Assembly (NCBI RefSeq): GCF_043575855.1
Contig: NZ_CP144375.1
Coordinates: 8,680,001-8,744,000, forward strand
Reading direction: 5' to 3'
Source: Kutzneria buriramensis
Lineage (GTDB): Bacteria > Actinomycetota > Actinomycetes > Mycobacteriales > Pseudonocardiaceae
Length of the DNA: 64,000 bases
The notes under the pieces were generated by a model. The model saw nothing but the letters and a program-made list of their open reading frames with translations. It was not told where the DNA came from and did no database searches. Numbering within the stretch: position 1 is the first letter of the stretch; each line of letters begins with the position of its first letter. This document shows positions 15,519 through 41,293 of the stretch, in pieces. The position numbers were made by a program, and so were the translations under genes.

Positions 15519-17060
15519 GTGGATACCACTTTCAAGCCACTCGACACTGTCCGCGAGGCGTCCGCCGCGCCGGGTGAACTCATTCACTCGCTGCTCGACG
15601 GCGCCCTGACCGAGGTCCCCGACGACGTTGCCGTCCGGGATTCTCAAGGCCACTGGACCTACCGCCAGCTGGCCGAGCACAGCCACCGGTTCGCGCACTG
15701 GCTGCGCGCCCACGGCGTCGGCCACGGCGACCGGATCGTGGTCCAGCTCCCGAGCACTCGGGAACTGGTCGCCATGTTCTTCGGCGCCGCCCGCGCCGGC
15801 GTGGTCTTCGTGCCGCTGAACCCCGCGATGAAGCCGTTCCTGATGAAGTCCGTGCTGGACAACTCGGAGCCGCGGCTGATCATCGGCAAGGGTGTGGCGG
15901 TCGAGGCCGTCCGGGAGGTCACCGCGACCGTTCCGGTGCACGACTTCGACGCGATCTGGTCGGACGTCCAGGAGCAGGACGCCGCGCCGATCGCCCACGT
16001 GGTCGAGCCGACCGACCTGGCCGTGCTCATCTACACCTCCGGCAGCACCTCCGCCCCGAAGGCGGTGATGTGCCCGCACTCGCAGGTCGTGTTCGCGACC
16101 CGCGGCCTCGTGACCGCGCTGGGATACCGCAGCGACGACATCGTCTTCTGCCGGTTCCCGCTCTCCTGGGACTACGGGCTCTACAAGGTGCTGATGACGG
16201 CGGCCAGCCGGTGCGAGATCGTGCTGGCCGGCGAGGAGTCCGATCTGGCCCTGCTGCGGCGCATGAGGGAGACCGGCGCGACCGTCGTGCCGATCGTGCC
16301 GTCGCTGGCGTCCATGATCGTGTCCCTGGCCTCGCGGGACAACGAGGTCCCGCCGCCGGTCCGGATGTTCACCAACACCGGCGCCGCGCTGCCGCAGGCC
16401 ACCATCGACGGCCTGCGTGAGAACTTCCCCGGTGTCAAGGTGGTCCGCCAGTTCGGCCAGACCGAGTGCAAGCGCATCACGGTCATGCCGCCGGACGAGG
16501 ACACCGAGCGCCCGGGCTCCTCCGGGATTCCGTTGCCCGGCACCAGGGTCGCCATCGTCGACGAGCACGGCGACGAGGTGCCCGCGGGCACGGTCGGTGA
16601 GATCGTCGCCGACGGTCCGCACGTGATGCCCGGCTACTGGCGCAACCCCGAGGTGACCGCCAAGGCGTTCCGCGTCGATCCGCGCACCGGCCGCACCCGC
16701 CTGCACACCGGCGACTACGGCTCCGTCGACGCCGACGGCTACCTGTACTTCGAGGGCCGGCGCGACGACATGTTCAAGCGCAAGGGAATCCGCATGAGCA
16801 CGCTGGAGATCGAGGCGGCGGCCATGGACATTCCCGGCGTGCGGGCGGCCGCCGCGCTGGCGCCGACCGCCGACCACGACCTGGCCCTGTTCGTGGAGGC
16901 CGACCTCCAGCCGGCGATCGTGCTGCGCGAGCTGTCCAAGCGCCTGGAGGCGCAGAAGATTCCGTCGATCTGCCGGGTGCTCGAGGAGTTCCCGTTGACC
17001 CTGCACGGCAAGAACTCGCGGGCCGCGCTCGTGAGCCTCCTGGAGGGGAGTGCGAAATGA
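15519..17060 (+). CDS. Adenylating enzyme, VinM-type (amino-acid capping of the starter)
   Basis: A 513-residue ANL-superfamily ligase resembling acyl-CoA synthetases: IYTSGSTSAPKAV (about 170-182), FGQTECKRI, HTGDYGSVD, a FKRKGIRMS hinge and a late HGKNSRAAL lysine. The vicenistatin homologue VinM adenylates L-alanine and attaches it to the amine of the ACP-bound beta-amino acid, protecting it from early lactam formation. Context supports this role; the amino acid is not readable from sequence by eye. It starts at GTG with GGAG 10 bases upstream, after a 119-base gap (15400-15518) that contains the short palindrome GTACGTAC and may hold a promoter. It overlaps the next gene by ATGA. Confidence 0.88.
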   Translation: MDTTFKPLDTVREASAAPGELIHSLLDGALTEVPDDVAVRDSQGHWTYRQLAEHSHRFAHWLRAHGVGHGDRIVVQLPSTRELVAMFFGAARAGVVFVPLNPAMKPFLMKSVLDNSEPRLIIGKGVAVEAVREVTATVPVHDFDAIWSDVQEQDAAPIAHVVEPTDLAVLIYTSGSTSAPKAVMCPHSQVVFATRGLVTALGYRSDDIVFCRFPLSWDYGLYKVLMTAASRCEIVLAGEESDLALLRRMRETGATVVPIVPSLASMIVSLASRDNEVPPPVRMFTNTGAALPQATIDGLRENFPGVKVVRQFGQTECKRITVMPPDEDTERPGSSGIPLPGTRVAIVDEHGDEVPAGTVGEIVADGPHVMPGYWRNPEVTAKAFRVDPRTGRTRLHTGDYGSVDADGYLYFEGRRDDMFKRKGIRMSTLEIEAAAMDIPGVRAAAALAPTADHDLALFVEADLQPAIVLRELSKRLEAQKIPSICRVLEEFPLTLHGKNSRAALVSLLEGSAK

Positions 17061-18289
17061 GCCGCTACGAGGACCTGGCCGCGGAGTTCGGCACGCCGCT
17101 GTACGTCTACGACCTCGACGAGGTCGAGGCCGCCCGCAAGCAGCTGTTCGACCAGCTGCCCGAGCCGTTCGAGCTGTTCTACGCCCTGAAGGCCAATCCC
17201 CATCCCGACCTGCTGGCCGCGCTGCGGTCCGGCGAGGGGCGCAAGTGCCGGGCGGAGATCAGCTCCACCGGCGAGCTGGCCAACGCCCTGGCCGCCGGCT
17301 TCGCCGGCAGCGACTGCCTGTACACCGGCCCCGGCAAGACCTTCGGCGAGCTGCGCGAGGCGATGAGCCTGGGCGTGCGGATGTTCTCCACCGACTCCGT
17401 CACCGACGTCCAGCACGTCGGCACGATCGCCACCGAGCTGGGCATCACCGCCGAGGTGCTGCTGCGCGTCAACCTGGCCACGGCCAGCGCCGGCAGCGGC
17501 ATCCGGATGACCGGCACGCCCTCGCAGTTCGGATTCGACGCCGAACTCCTGCCCGAGGAGCTGCCGCAGTTGCGCCGCGTGGACGGGGTGACCATCGCGG
17601 GCATGCACCTGTTCCCGTTGTCCAACACCGCCGACGAGGAGGCGCTGGTCGGCGAGTTCCAGAACACCATCGCCGGCGCCGCGGCGCTGGCCGAGCAGCT
17701 GGACCTGCCGCTGCGCTACCTGGACATCGGCGGCGGATTCTCCATCCCCTACGGCATTCCCGGCGGCCGCGCGTCGTACCCGAAGCTGCGCCACGAGCTG
17801 GAAGTGGCCCTGGACACGCACTTCCCGGAGTGGCGGCAGGGCACCCCGCAGCTGGCCTGCGAGTCCGGCCGCTACCTGATCGGCGCCAGCGGCACGCTGC
17901 TGGCCGGCGTGACCAACGTGAAGGTCAGCCGCGGCAGCAGGTTCGTCATCCTGGACGCCGGCATCAACACCTTCGGCGGCATGTCCGGGCTCGGCCGGCT
18001 GCTGCCCGTGCAGGTCGGCACCGACGCCGAGACCACCCAGACGGTGAGCCTGGTCGGCCCGCTGTGCACCCCCGGCGACACGTTCGGCCGCGCGGTCAAG
18101 GTCCCCGACCTGGCCCCCGGCGACGTGGTCCGGATCCCCAACGTCGGCGCCTACGGCCCGACCGCGAGCCTGCTGATGTTCCTCGGCCGCCCCTCGCCCA
18201 CCGAGGTCGTGGTGCGCGGCGACGAGATCGTGTCCGTTTCCCGGCTGGACCACAGCCGTGTGTACTCCAACCAGGCGGTGGCCCGATGA
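17057..18289 (+). CDS. PLP-dependent decarboxylase, VinO-type (ACP-bound 3-methylaspartate)
   Basis: A 410-residue fold-type III PLP enzyme of the diaminopimelate/ornithine decarboxylase family. The PLP lysine is in FYALKANPHP (Lys45), a glycine-rich phosphate loop is GGGFSIPYG, and CESGRYLIG matches the family's EPGR region. In the vicenistatin pathway VinO decarboxylates 3-methylaspartyl-ACP to 3-aminoisobutyryl-ACP. It overlaps both neighbours by 4 bases (ATGA at each end), so the second adenylating enzyme, the decarboxylase and the mutase are translationally coupled. Confidence 0.9.
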   Translation: MSRYEDLAAEFGTPLYVYDLDEVEAARKQLFDQLPEPFELFYALKANPHPDLLAALRSGEGRKCRAEISSTGELANALAAGFAGSDCLYTGPGKTFGELREAMSLGVRMFSTDSVTDVQHVGTIATELGITAEVLLRVNLATASAGSGIRMTGTPSQFGFDAELLPEELPQLRRVDGVTIAGMHLFPLSNTADEEALVGEFQNTIAGAAALAEQLDLPLRYLDIGGGFSIPYGIPGGRASYPKLRHELEVALDTHFPEWRQGTPQLACESGRYLIGASGTLLAGVTNVKVSRGSRFVILDAGINTFGGMSGLGRLLPVQVGTDAETTQTVSLVGPLCTPGDTFGRAVKVPDLAPGDVVRIPNVGAYGPTASLLMFLGRPSPTEVVVRGDEIVSVSRLDHSRVYSNQAVAR

Positions 18290-18777
18290 GCATCCAGATC
18301 TTCGACGACAACAGCACGGTCACCGCCAGCCGCGGCACCGTCGTGGTCAGCGGCGTCGCCTCCGACGCCCACACCTGGAACCTGGTCTTCCTGCAGCTGA
18401 TGATCGAGGAGCTCGGCTACGACGTGGTCAACCTTGGCCCGTGCGTGCCCGCCGAGCTGCTGGTGGCCGAGTGCGAGCAGCACCAGCCGGCGCTGGTGGT
18501 CATCTCATCCGTCAACGGGCACGGCTACCAGGACGGCATGCGCCTGATCGACGCCGTCCGCAGCAGCCCGGAACTCGTCGCCACGCCGGTCGTGATCGGC
18601 GGCAAGCTCGGCGTGGCCGGGGAACTCGACGAGGGTAGCGCGGCCCGGCTGGTGTCGGCAGGGTTCGACGCGGTATTCGAGGACGGCGCCAAGACGATCG
18701 TCCCGTTCTACGACTTCATGGCAGCTCTGCCCTCGGCGGCGACCCCGCTACCGGCCCGGACCAGGGTGGCGGTGTGA
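18286..18777 (+). CDS. Glutamate mutase small (B12-binding) subunit, VinH-type
   Basis: A 163-residue cobalamin-binding protein. GVASDAHTW matches the region of the B12 motif D-x-H-x-x-G, with His as the lower cobalt ligand and Asp kept, but the following Gly is Asn. SSVNGHG and GGKLGVAG match the later SxL and GG nucleotide-loop regions. With the large subunit it converts L-glutamate to 3-methylaspartate by radical rearrangement, the first step of the starter pathway. It starts at ATG overlapping the decarboxylase stop (ATGA) and ends in GTGA overlap with the large subunit. A longer open frame extends upstream but is antiphase to the decarboxylase. Confidence 0.9.
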   Translation: MSIQIFDDNSTVTASRGTVVVSGVASDAHTWNLVFLQLMIEELGYDVVNLGPCVPAELLVAECEQHQPALVVISSVNGHGYQDGMRLIDAVRSSPELVATPVVIGGKLGVAGELDEGSAARLVSAGFDAVFEDGAKTIVPFYDFMAALPSAATPLPARTRVAV

Positions 18778-20090
18778 ACGCCTGCCTGCCCACCTCGACG
18801 ACCGGCTCCGGCGACAAGAACCCCGTGGACTTCGGGGAGTTCGTCCGGGCGCGCGGCGGCCGCGGCTCGATCGTGGCCCAGCCGAGGATGGGGTTCAGCG
18901 ACCCGAGCCGCATGCGAGAGGGGCTCATCGCCACCAAGAACGCCGACGCCACCACGGTCGGCACGCTCACCCTGGACAGCTACACCCGCGTCGGCGACCA
19001 CGAGGCCGCGGACACCGCGCTGCGGGAGGGCCTGGCGCTCAACGGTTACCCGATCGTCAACCATTCCACCGAGACCACGAACTGGGTGCTGGACGGCGTC
19101 CGCGACGACGAGTTCCCGGTGCAGGTGCGGCACGGTTCGGCCACGCCGCTCAACATCTTCGCCTCCATGGTCAAGCTCAACCTGAACGCCACCGAGGGCG
19201 GCCCGGTCTCCTACTGCCTGCCCTACGGCCGTGTGCCGCTTCAGGACTCGGTGCGCAACTGGTCGCAGTGCTGCGAGATGTTCACCCAGCTCCAGGACCG
19301 TGGCATCGAGCCGCACCTGGAGACGTTCGGCGGCTGCATGATGGGGCAGCTGTGCCCGCCGAGCATGCTGGTCGCGATCAGCGTGCTGGAGGCCCTGTTC
19401 TTCTGCCACCACGGCCTGCGCAGCGTGTCCGTGAGCTACGCCCAGCAGACCAACCTGGACCAGGACATCGAGGCGGTGCAGGCGCTTCGCGCGCTGTGCG
19501 CCGAGTTGTTGCCGACCGTCAACTGGCATGTGGTGATCTACACGTACATGGGCATGTACCCGGTGACCGACCACGGGTGCGAACGCCTGCTGTCGACCGC
19601 CGCCGAGCTGGCGGTGGCCACCGGGTCGGAGCGCGTGATCGTCAAGACCGTCGCCGAGTCGCGGCGCATCCCCACCATCGCGGAGAACGTGCAGGCGCTG
19701 GAGCACGCGCACACCAGCACGCGGGTCGTCCGTCCGGGCGTCGGCGGTTCCACGGAACTGGCGAATTCCCAGACGTACCAGGAGGCCCGGGCACTGGTGC
19801 ACGCCGTGTTGAACCTGCACAACGACCTCGGACAGGCTCTGCTGCTGGCATTCAAGCAGGGATATCTGGATGTTCCCTACTGCCTGCACCCGGACAATGC
19901 GGGGAGGAGCCGCAGCTACATCGACGGCGACGGGTGGCTCCGATGGGGTGAGGTCGGATCGCTTCCGTTGGGGCACCTGGTGGCCGGCGGACGGTCCCGG
20001 CGCATCACTTCTAGCGGTTTGCTGGACGACCTGTCATACGTTCGACGGAAATACGACGAGGAGCCGTCGGCGCTCGCGGTAGGCGTCTGA
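18774..20090 (+). CDS. Glutamate mutase large (catalytic) subunit, VinI-type
   Basis: A 438-residue TIM-barrel subunit of adenosylcobalamin-dependent methylaspartate mutase (MutE/GlmE family). The N-terminal Arg-containing RMGFSDPSRM region, HGSATPLN and LETFGGCMMGQLCPP are typical of the family, and the length is slightly under the clostridial enzyme's ~480. It works with the small subunit encoded immediately upstream (GTGA overlap) to form (2S,3S)-3-methylaspartate. The PKS with the loading ACP follows after 37 bases, so starter synthesis and chain initiation are probably in one transcript. Confidence 0.92.
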   Translation: MNACLPTSTTGSGDKNPVDFGEFVRARGGRGSIVAQPRMGFSDPSRMREGLIATKNADATTVGTLTLDSYTRVGDHEAADTALREGLALNGYPIVNHSTETTNWVLDGVRDDEFPVQVRHGSATPLNIFASMVKLNLNATEGGPVSYCLPYGRVPLQDSVRNWSQCCEMFTQLQDRGIEPHLETFGGCMMGQLCPPSMLVAISVLEALFFCHHGLRSVSVSYAQQTNLDQDIEAVQALRALCAELLPTVNWHVVIYTYMGMYPVTDHGCERLLSTAAELAVATGSERVIVKTVAESRRIPTIAENVQALEHAHTSTRVVRPGVGGSTELANSQTYQEARALVHAVLNLHNDLGQALLLAFKQGYLDVPYCLHPDNAGRSRSYIDGDGWLRWGEVGSLPLGHLVAGGRSRRITSSGLLDDLSYVRRKYDEEPSALAVGV

Positions 20091-20127
20091 CGGCCGGTCG
20101 AGACGAAGCGGTGTGGAGAGTGGGCAG

Positions 20128-36024
<15,897 letters not shown>

Positions 36025-36038
36025 CCGGGAGAACGGAC

Positions 36039-39000
36039 GTGGACGCACAACTCGAGAAGGTCGTCACCGCGCTGCGCAAGTCCATGCTGGACAACGAGAA
36101 GCTGCGCCAGCAGAACGCCAGGCTCGTGGCGGAGGCCAGCGAGCCGATCGCCATCGTCGGCATGGCCTGCCGATACCCCGGTGGGGTGTCGACGCCGGAG
36201 CAGCTGTGGGACCTCGTCGTCGAGGGCCGCGACGCGGTGTCGGCGTTCCCCGCCGACCGCGGCTGGGACCTGGACGGCCTGTACGACCCGGAGCCCGGCA
36301 CGCCCGACAAGTCCTACACCCGCGAGGGCGGATTCCTTTACGACGCCGCCGATTTCGACGCCGACTTCTTCGGCGTCAGCCCGCGCGACGCGATCGCCAT
36401 CGACCCGCAGCAGCGGGTGCTGCTGGAGGTCGCGTGGGAGGCGATCGAGCGCGCGGGCATCGACCCGGCGTCGCTGAAGGGCAGCCGCACCGGCGTCTTC
36501 ACCGGCCTGATGTACCACGACTACGGCCTCGGCTCGTCCGACGGCTGCCTCGTGTGCGGACGTCTGGCGTACACGCTGGGCCTGGAGGGGCCGGCCGTCA
36601 CGGTCGACACCGCCTGCTCGTCGTCGCTCGTCGCCATCCACTCGGCCATGCAGGCGTTGCGCGGCAAGGAATGCAACCTGGCGCTGGCCGGCGGCATCAC
36701 CGTGATGTCCAACGCCGACATGTTCGTCTACTTCTCCGGCCAGCGCGGCGCGGCGCCCGACGGCCGGTGCAAGTCCTTCGCCGCGTCGGCCGACGGCGTC
36801 GGCTGCTCCGAGGGCGCCGGCCTGATCCTGCTGGAGCGGCTGTCCGACGCGCAGCGCAACGGGCACCCGGTGCTGGCCGTCGTGCGGTCCAGCGGCGTCA
36901 ACCAGGACGGGGCGTCCAGCGGCCTGACGGCGCCGAACGGCCCGTCGCAGCAGCGGTTGATCCGCCAGGTGCTGGCCGCCGGCGACCTCAAGGTGTCCGA
37001 TGTGGACGTCATCGAGGCGCACGGCACCGGCACCAAGCTCGGCGACCCGATCGAGGCGCAGGCCGTGCTGGCCACCTACGGCCAGGACCGGTCCGAGCCG
37101 CTGTACCTCGGTTCGATCAAGTCCAACCTCGGCCACACCCAGGCCGCCGCCGGCGTCGCCGGCGTGATCAAGATGGTCAAGGCCATCGAGCACGGTCTGC
37201 TGCCCAAGTCCCTGTACGCCGACGAGCCGACGCCGCAGGTCGACTGGACCGCCGGCAACGTGTCGCTGCTGGCCGAGGCCCGCCCGTGGCCGTCGGTGGA
37301 CCGCCCCCGCCGCGCCGGCGTCTCGTCGTTCGGCCTCGGCGGCACCAACGCTCACGTGATCATCGAGCAGGCCCCCGTCGAGGAGCCGGCGGAACGTGTT
37401 GTCACCGAGCGGGTCCTGCCGTGGATCGTCACCGGCAAGACCCCGGAGGCGCTGGCGGCGAACGCCGCCGCACTGTCCGCCGTGGACGGAACGGCCGCCG
37501 ACATCGCCTTCACCCTGGCCACCGCCCGAACCCCGTTCGAGCACCGCGCGGTGGCGGTCGACCGTGCGGGCCTGGCGTCGATCGCCGAAGGCACCAACCA
37601 CGTCGTGGCCCGCACCCAGGGCCTGGTGGCCTTCCTGTTCACCGGTCAGGGTTCGCAGCGCCTCGGCATGGGCCGCGAGCTCTACGACACCTTCCCCGCT
37701 TACAAGGAAGCCTGGGACCAGGCCATCACACCTGAGGCCGCGGCCGTTGTGTGGGGCCCCGACCAGGAGGCCCTGAACCAGACCGGCAACGCCCAACCCG
37801 CTCTCTTCGCGCACGAGGTCGCGCTGTATCGGCTGGTCGAGTCCTGGGGTGTGCGGCCGGACTTCCTGGCCGGCCACTCCGTCGGCGAGATCGCGGCGGC
37901 GCATGTCGCCGGCGTGCTTTCCCTCGAAGATGCCCGGAAGCTGGTGGCCGCCCGCGGCAAGCTGATGCAGGCCCTGCCGGCCGGCGGCGCGATGGTTGCC
38001 ATCCAGGCCACCGAGGACGAGATCACGCTGGTCGACGGCGTCGGCATCGCTGCGGTCAACGGCCCGCAGTCGGTGGTGATCTCCGGCGACGAGGCCGCCG
38101 TCCTCGCCATCAAGGCGGACTTCGAGGCTCGCGGCCGCAAGGCCACGCGCCTGAGCGTCTCGCACGCGTTCCACTCGCCGCTGATGGAGCCGATGCTGGA
38201 CGACTTCCGTTCGGTGGTCGGCGGCCTGACCTTCGCCGCGCCGAGGATCCCGGCGGTGATCACGTCCGCCGGCGGCGGGCAGTGGACCGACCCGGAGTAC
38301 TGGGTGAACCACGTGCGGGAGGCGGTCCGGTTCCTGGACGCCATCCGCACGCTGGAGTCCAAGGGCGTCGCCAAGTTCGTCGAGATCGGCCCCGACGGCG
38401 TGCTGGCCGGCATGGGCGCGGGGTGCGCGACCAACGAGAACAGCGTGTTCATCGCCTTGCAGCGCAAGGACAAGCCGCAGGAGCACGAGCTGGTCGCCGG
38501 CTTGGCCAAGGCGTTCGCCAACGGCGTCGCGGTGGACTGGAAGGAGTTCTTCGCCGGCCTCGACGTGCGGCGGGTCGACCTGCCCACCTACGCCTTCCAG
38601 CGCCAGCGTTTCTGGTCGGATCTCCAGGCCGGCACCCGCACGGTCAAGGCCTTCGGCAACACCGACCACCCGCTGATCAACGCGGTCGTCGAGCTGCCGG
38701 ACACCGGCGGCGTCGTGCTCACCGGCCGGCTGGCCGTCGACACGGACCCGTGGCTGGCCGACCACGACATCCTGGGCAGCATCCTGTTCCCCGGCACGGG
38801 TTTCGTGGAGCTCGTCGGCGACGCGGGCCGGCACGTCGGCTGCGACACCATCGAGGAGCTCACGCTGGCCGCGCCGCTGATCCTGCCCGAACGCGGTGGG
38901 GTCGAGGTGCAGGTGGTCGTCGGGGCCGACGACAACGGCCGCCGCTCGGTCGGCGCCTACTCGCGGATCGACGACGGCGACTGGATTCGGCACGCCACCG

Positions 39001-41282
39001 GCATCCTGACCGCCGCGACCGATGCCCCGGACTTCGATCTGACCGCGTGGCCGCCGGCCGACGCGACACCGTTGGAAATGGATGGTGCATACGATCTACT
39101 GCACGCCCGCGGTTACGGCTACGGCCCGACCTTCCAGGGCCTGAAGGCCGCGTGGCGGCGTGGCGACGACGTGTTCGCCGAGGTCGCGCTGCCCGAGGGC
39201 ACCGAGGCGGCCCGGTTCGGCCTGCACCCGGCGCTGCTCGACGCGGCCATGCACGCCGACCTCGTCGACGACAGCGGCGAGGGGGCCACGCTGCTGCCGT
39301 TCTCCTGGAACGGAGTCACGCTGCACGCCACCGGGGCATCCGCGCTGCGGGTGTGGATCCGACAGGTCCGCGGCGACGAGGTGTCGTCGATGCGGATCGC
39401 CGACCAGGCCGGGCAGCCGGTGCTGACCGTGGCGGAGCTGGTCTCGCGGCCGGTGTCCGCCGAACAGCTCGGCGCCGGCCCGGACGACCTGTACGGCATC
39501 GAGTGGGTTCCGCTGCCGGCCACCGGCCAGCTGGGGTCCGCCGCCGTGATCGGACGGGACCTGGGGCTGGGCAAGGCCGTCCCGACCCTCGCCGACATCG
39601 ACGTCGTGCCGGATCTGGTCGTGACGGTGGTGCCGGAGGTGCCGCAGGACCCGGCCGGCGTGCGCGCGGCCGCGAAGCACGTGCTGGCCATCGCCCGTGA
39701 GTGGCTGGCCGACGAGCGGTTCGCCCACTCCAAGCTGGCCGTGGTCACCGTGCGCGCCACCGGCGAGGACATCGACCTCGGCCAGGCGCCGGTGTGGGGC
39801 CTGATCCGGGCCGGCCAGGCCGAGAACCCCGGCCGGTTCGCCCTCGTCGACCTCGACGGAACCAGCGCCTCCGACAACGCGCTGCCGCACGCGCTGGCCG
39901 CCGGTGAGCCGGAGATCGCCGTCCGCGACGGCTCGCTGCTGGTGCCGCGGCTCGCTTCCGTAAGCGCTGTCACATCGGTGCCTTGGGACGCCGACGACAC
40001 CGTGCTGATCACCGGCGGCACCGGCGGCCTCGGCGCTCTGGTCGCCAAGCACCTGGTCACCACGCACGGCGTCCGCAACCTCGTGCTGACCAGCCGCCGT
40101 GGTCTCAATGCCCCCGGTGCCGGCGAGTTGCAGACCGAGCTCGCCGAACTGGGCGCGACGGTGGCGATCGAGGCCTGCGATGTCACCGACCGCTCGCAGG
40201 TCGCCGCGCTCGTCGGCGGCATTCCCGGGCTGACCGCCGTGGTGCACGCCGCCGCGGCCGCCGAGAACGCCCTGATCGGCGCGGTCACCGACGAGGCGTT
40301 CGAGTCGACGGTCCGGCCCAAGGCCGACGCCGCCTGGCACCTGCACGAGCTCACCGGCGACCTCAAGGCGTTCGTGCTGTTCTCCTCGGCCGGCGGCATG
40401 GTGCTCGCCGCCGGGCAGGCCAGCTACGCCGCCGGCAACGTGTTCCTCGACGCCCTCGCCCAACACCGGCGGTCCAACGGCCAGCCGGCCGCCTCGCTGG
40501 CGTTCGGGCTCTGGGACTCCGGCGTCGGCCTCGCCTCCGACCTCTCCGAGGCCGACCTCTCCCGGATGGCCCGCCAGGGCCTGCCCGCGCTGCCCATCGC
40601 CGAAGGTCTCGCCCTCTTCGACGCCGGCATCGCCGCCGACCGGGCCGTGGTCGTCCCCATGAAGGTCGACGGTGTCGCCCTCGGCAAGCGCACCGACGAG
40701 ATCCCCGCGCTGCTGCGCGGCCTCGTTCGCACACCGGCGCGGGTTGCGACGAAACCCACTGGCGGCCTGAAGAACCGTCTCGCCGGGCTGTCCGCGGCGG
40801 ACCAGACCCGCGTCCTGCTGGACCTGGTCCGGGCCCGTGTCGCCGCGGTGCTCGGTCACGCCACCGTCGACGCCATCGCCCCCGACCGCGACTTCCGCGA
40901 GCTCGGCTTCGACTCCCTGTCGGCGGTCGACTTCCGGAACCTGCTCACCACCGAGACCGGCCTCCGCCTGCCCGCCACCCTCGTCTTCGACTACCCGACG
41001 CCGTCGGCCATCGCCGATTTCCTCCGCGAGGAACTCGGCGGGGGCGAGGCGCCGTCGACGCTGTCCGCTTTGGACGGTGAGATCGGCAAGCTGGAGGCGG
41101 CCATCGCCGCCGCCCTCACCGCCAACCCCGACGACACCGAGCGCTCCCGCATCGCCGCCCGCCTGCGCGCCCTGACGTCCAAGTGGGCCGACGACCAGCA
41201 GAGCGCCGGCGACGACCTCACCTCGGTCAGCGCCACCGACCTCTTCGACATTCTCGACAACGAACTCGACTCCATCGCGTAG
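36039..41282 (+). CDS. Type I polyketide synthase, single module (docking-KS-AT-DH-KR-ACP-docking)
   Basis: A 1747-residue module beginning at GTG 36039, 14 bases after the previous PKS. N-terminal coiled-coil docking (residues 1-35), KS (~37-445, TACSSS), AT (~530-820, GHSVGE and HAFHS, malonyl), DH (~875-1100, H-x3-G-x4-P intact, DAAMH), KR (~1316-1490, TGGTGGLG, catalytic Tyr in SYAAGN, AEN in place of LDD), ACP (~1590-1665, LGFDSL). There is no ER. Its C-terminus (helix rich in Ala/Glu, then DLFDILDNELDS) belongs to a different docking class from that of the other two PKS C-termini, suggesting its partner is an unseen PKS with a matching N-terminal coiled coil. It is inferred to be extension module 4. 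Confidence 0.95.
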   Translation: MDAQLEKVVTALRKSMLDNEKLRQQNARLVAEASEPIAIVGMACRYPGGVSTPEQLWDLVVEGRDAVSAFPADRGWDLDGLYDPEPGTPDKSYTREGGFLYDAADFDADFFGVSPRDAIAIDPQQRVLLEVAWEAIERAGIDPASLKGSRTGVFTGLMYHDYGLGSSDGCLVCGRLAYTLGLEGPAVTVDTACSSSLVAIHSAMQALRGKECNLALAGGITVMSNADMFVYFSGQRGAAPDGRCKSFAASADGVGCSEGAGLILLERLSDAQRNGHPVLAVVRSSGVNQDGASSGLTAPNGPSQQRLIRQVLAAGDLKVSDVDVIEAHGTGTKLGDPIEAQAVLATYGQDRSEPLYLGSIKSNLGHTQAAAGVAGVIKMVKAIEHGLLPKSLYADEPTPQVDWTAGNVSLLAEARPWPSVDRPRRAGVSSFGLGGTNAHVIIEQAPVEEPAERVVTERVLPWIVTGKTPEALAANAAALSAVDGTAADIAFTLATARTPFEHRAVAVDRAGLASIAEGTNHVVARTQGLVAFLFTGQGSQRLGMGRELYDTFPAYKEAWDQAITPEAAAVVWGPDQEALNQTGNAQPALFAHEVALYRLVESWGVRPDFLAGHSVGEIAAAHVAGVLSLEDARKLVAARGKLMQALPAGGAMVAIQATEDEITLVDGVGIAAVNGPQSVVISGDEAAVLAIKADFEARGRKATRLSVSHAFHSPLMEPMLDDFRSVVGGLTFAAPRIPAVITSAGGGQWTDPEYWVNHVREAVRFLDAIRTLESKGVAKFVEIGPDGVLAGMGAGCATNENSVFIALQRKDKPQEHELVAGLAKAFANGVAVDWKEFFAGLDVRRVDLPTYAFQRQRFWSDLQAGTRTVKAFGNTDHPLINAVVELPDTGGVVLTGRLAVDTDPWLADHDILGSILFPGTGFVELVGDAGRHVGCDTIEELTLAAPLILPERGGVEVQVVVGADDNGRRSVGAYSRIDDGDWIRHATGILTAATDAPDFDLTAWPPADATPLEMDGAYDLLHARGYGYGPTFQGLKAAWRRGDDVFAEVALPEGTEAARFGLHPALLDAAMHADLVDDSGEGATLLPFSWNGVTLHATGASALRVWIRQVRGDEVSSMRIADQAGQPVLTVAELVSRPVSAEQLGAGPDDLYGIEWVPLPATGQLGSAAVIGRDLGLGKAVPTLADIDVVPDLVVTVVPEVPQDPAGVRAAAKHVLAIAREWLADERFAHSKLAVVTVRATGEDIDLGQAPVWGLIRAGQAENPGRFALVDLDGTSASDNALPHALAAGEPEIAVRDGSLLVPRLASVSAVTSVPWDADDTVLITGGTGGLGALVAKHLVTTHGVRNLVLTSRRGLNAPGAGELQTELAELGATVAIEACDVTDRSQVAALVGGIPGLTAVVHAAAAAENALIGAVTDEAFESTVRPKADAAWHLHELTGDLKAFVLFSSAGGMVLAAGQASYAAGNVFLDALAQHRRSNGQPAASLAFGLWDSGVGLASDLSEADLSRMARQGLPALPIAEGLALFDAGIAADRAVVVPMKVDGVALGKRTDEIPALLRGLVRTPARVATKPTGGLKNRLAGLSAADQTRVLLDLVRARVAAVLGHATVDAIAPDRDFRELGFDSLSAVDFRNLLTTETGLRLPATLVFDYPTPSAIADFLREELGGGEAPSTLSALDGEIGKLEAAIAAALTANPDDTERSRIAARLRALTSKWADDQQSAGDDLTSVSATDLFDILDNELDSIA

Positions 41283-41293
41283 CTCGTCATGCA

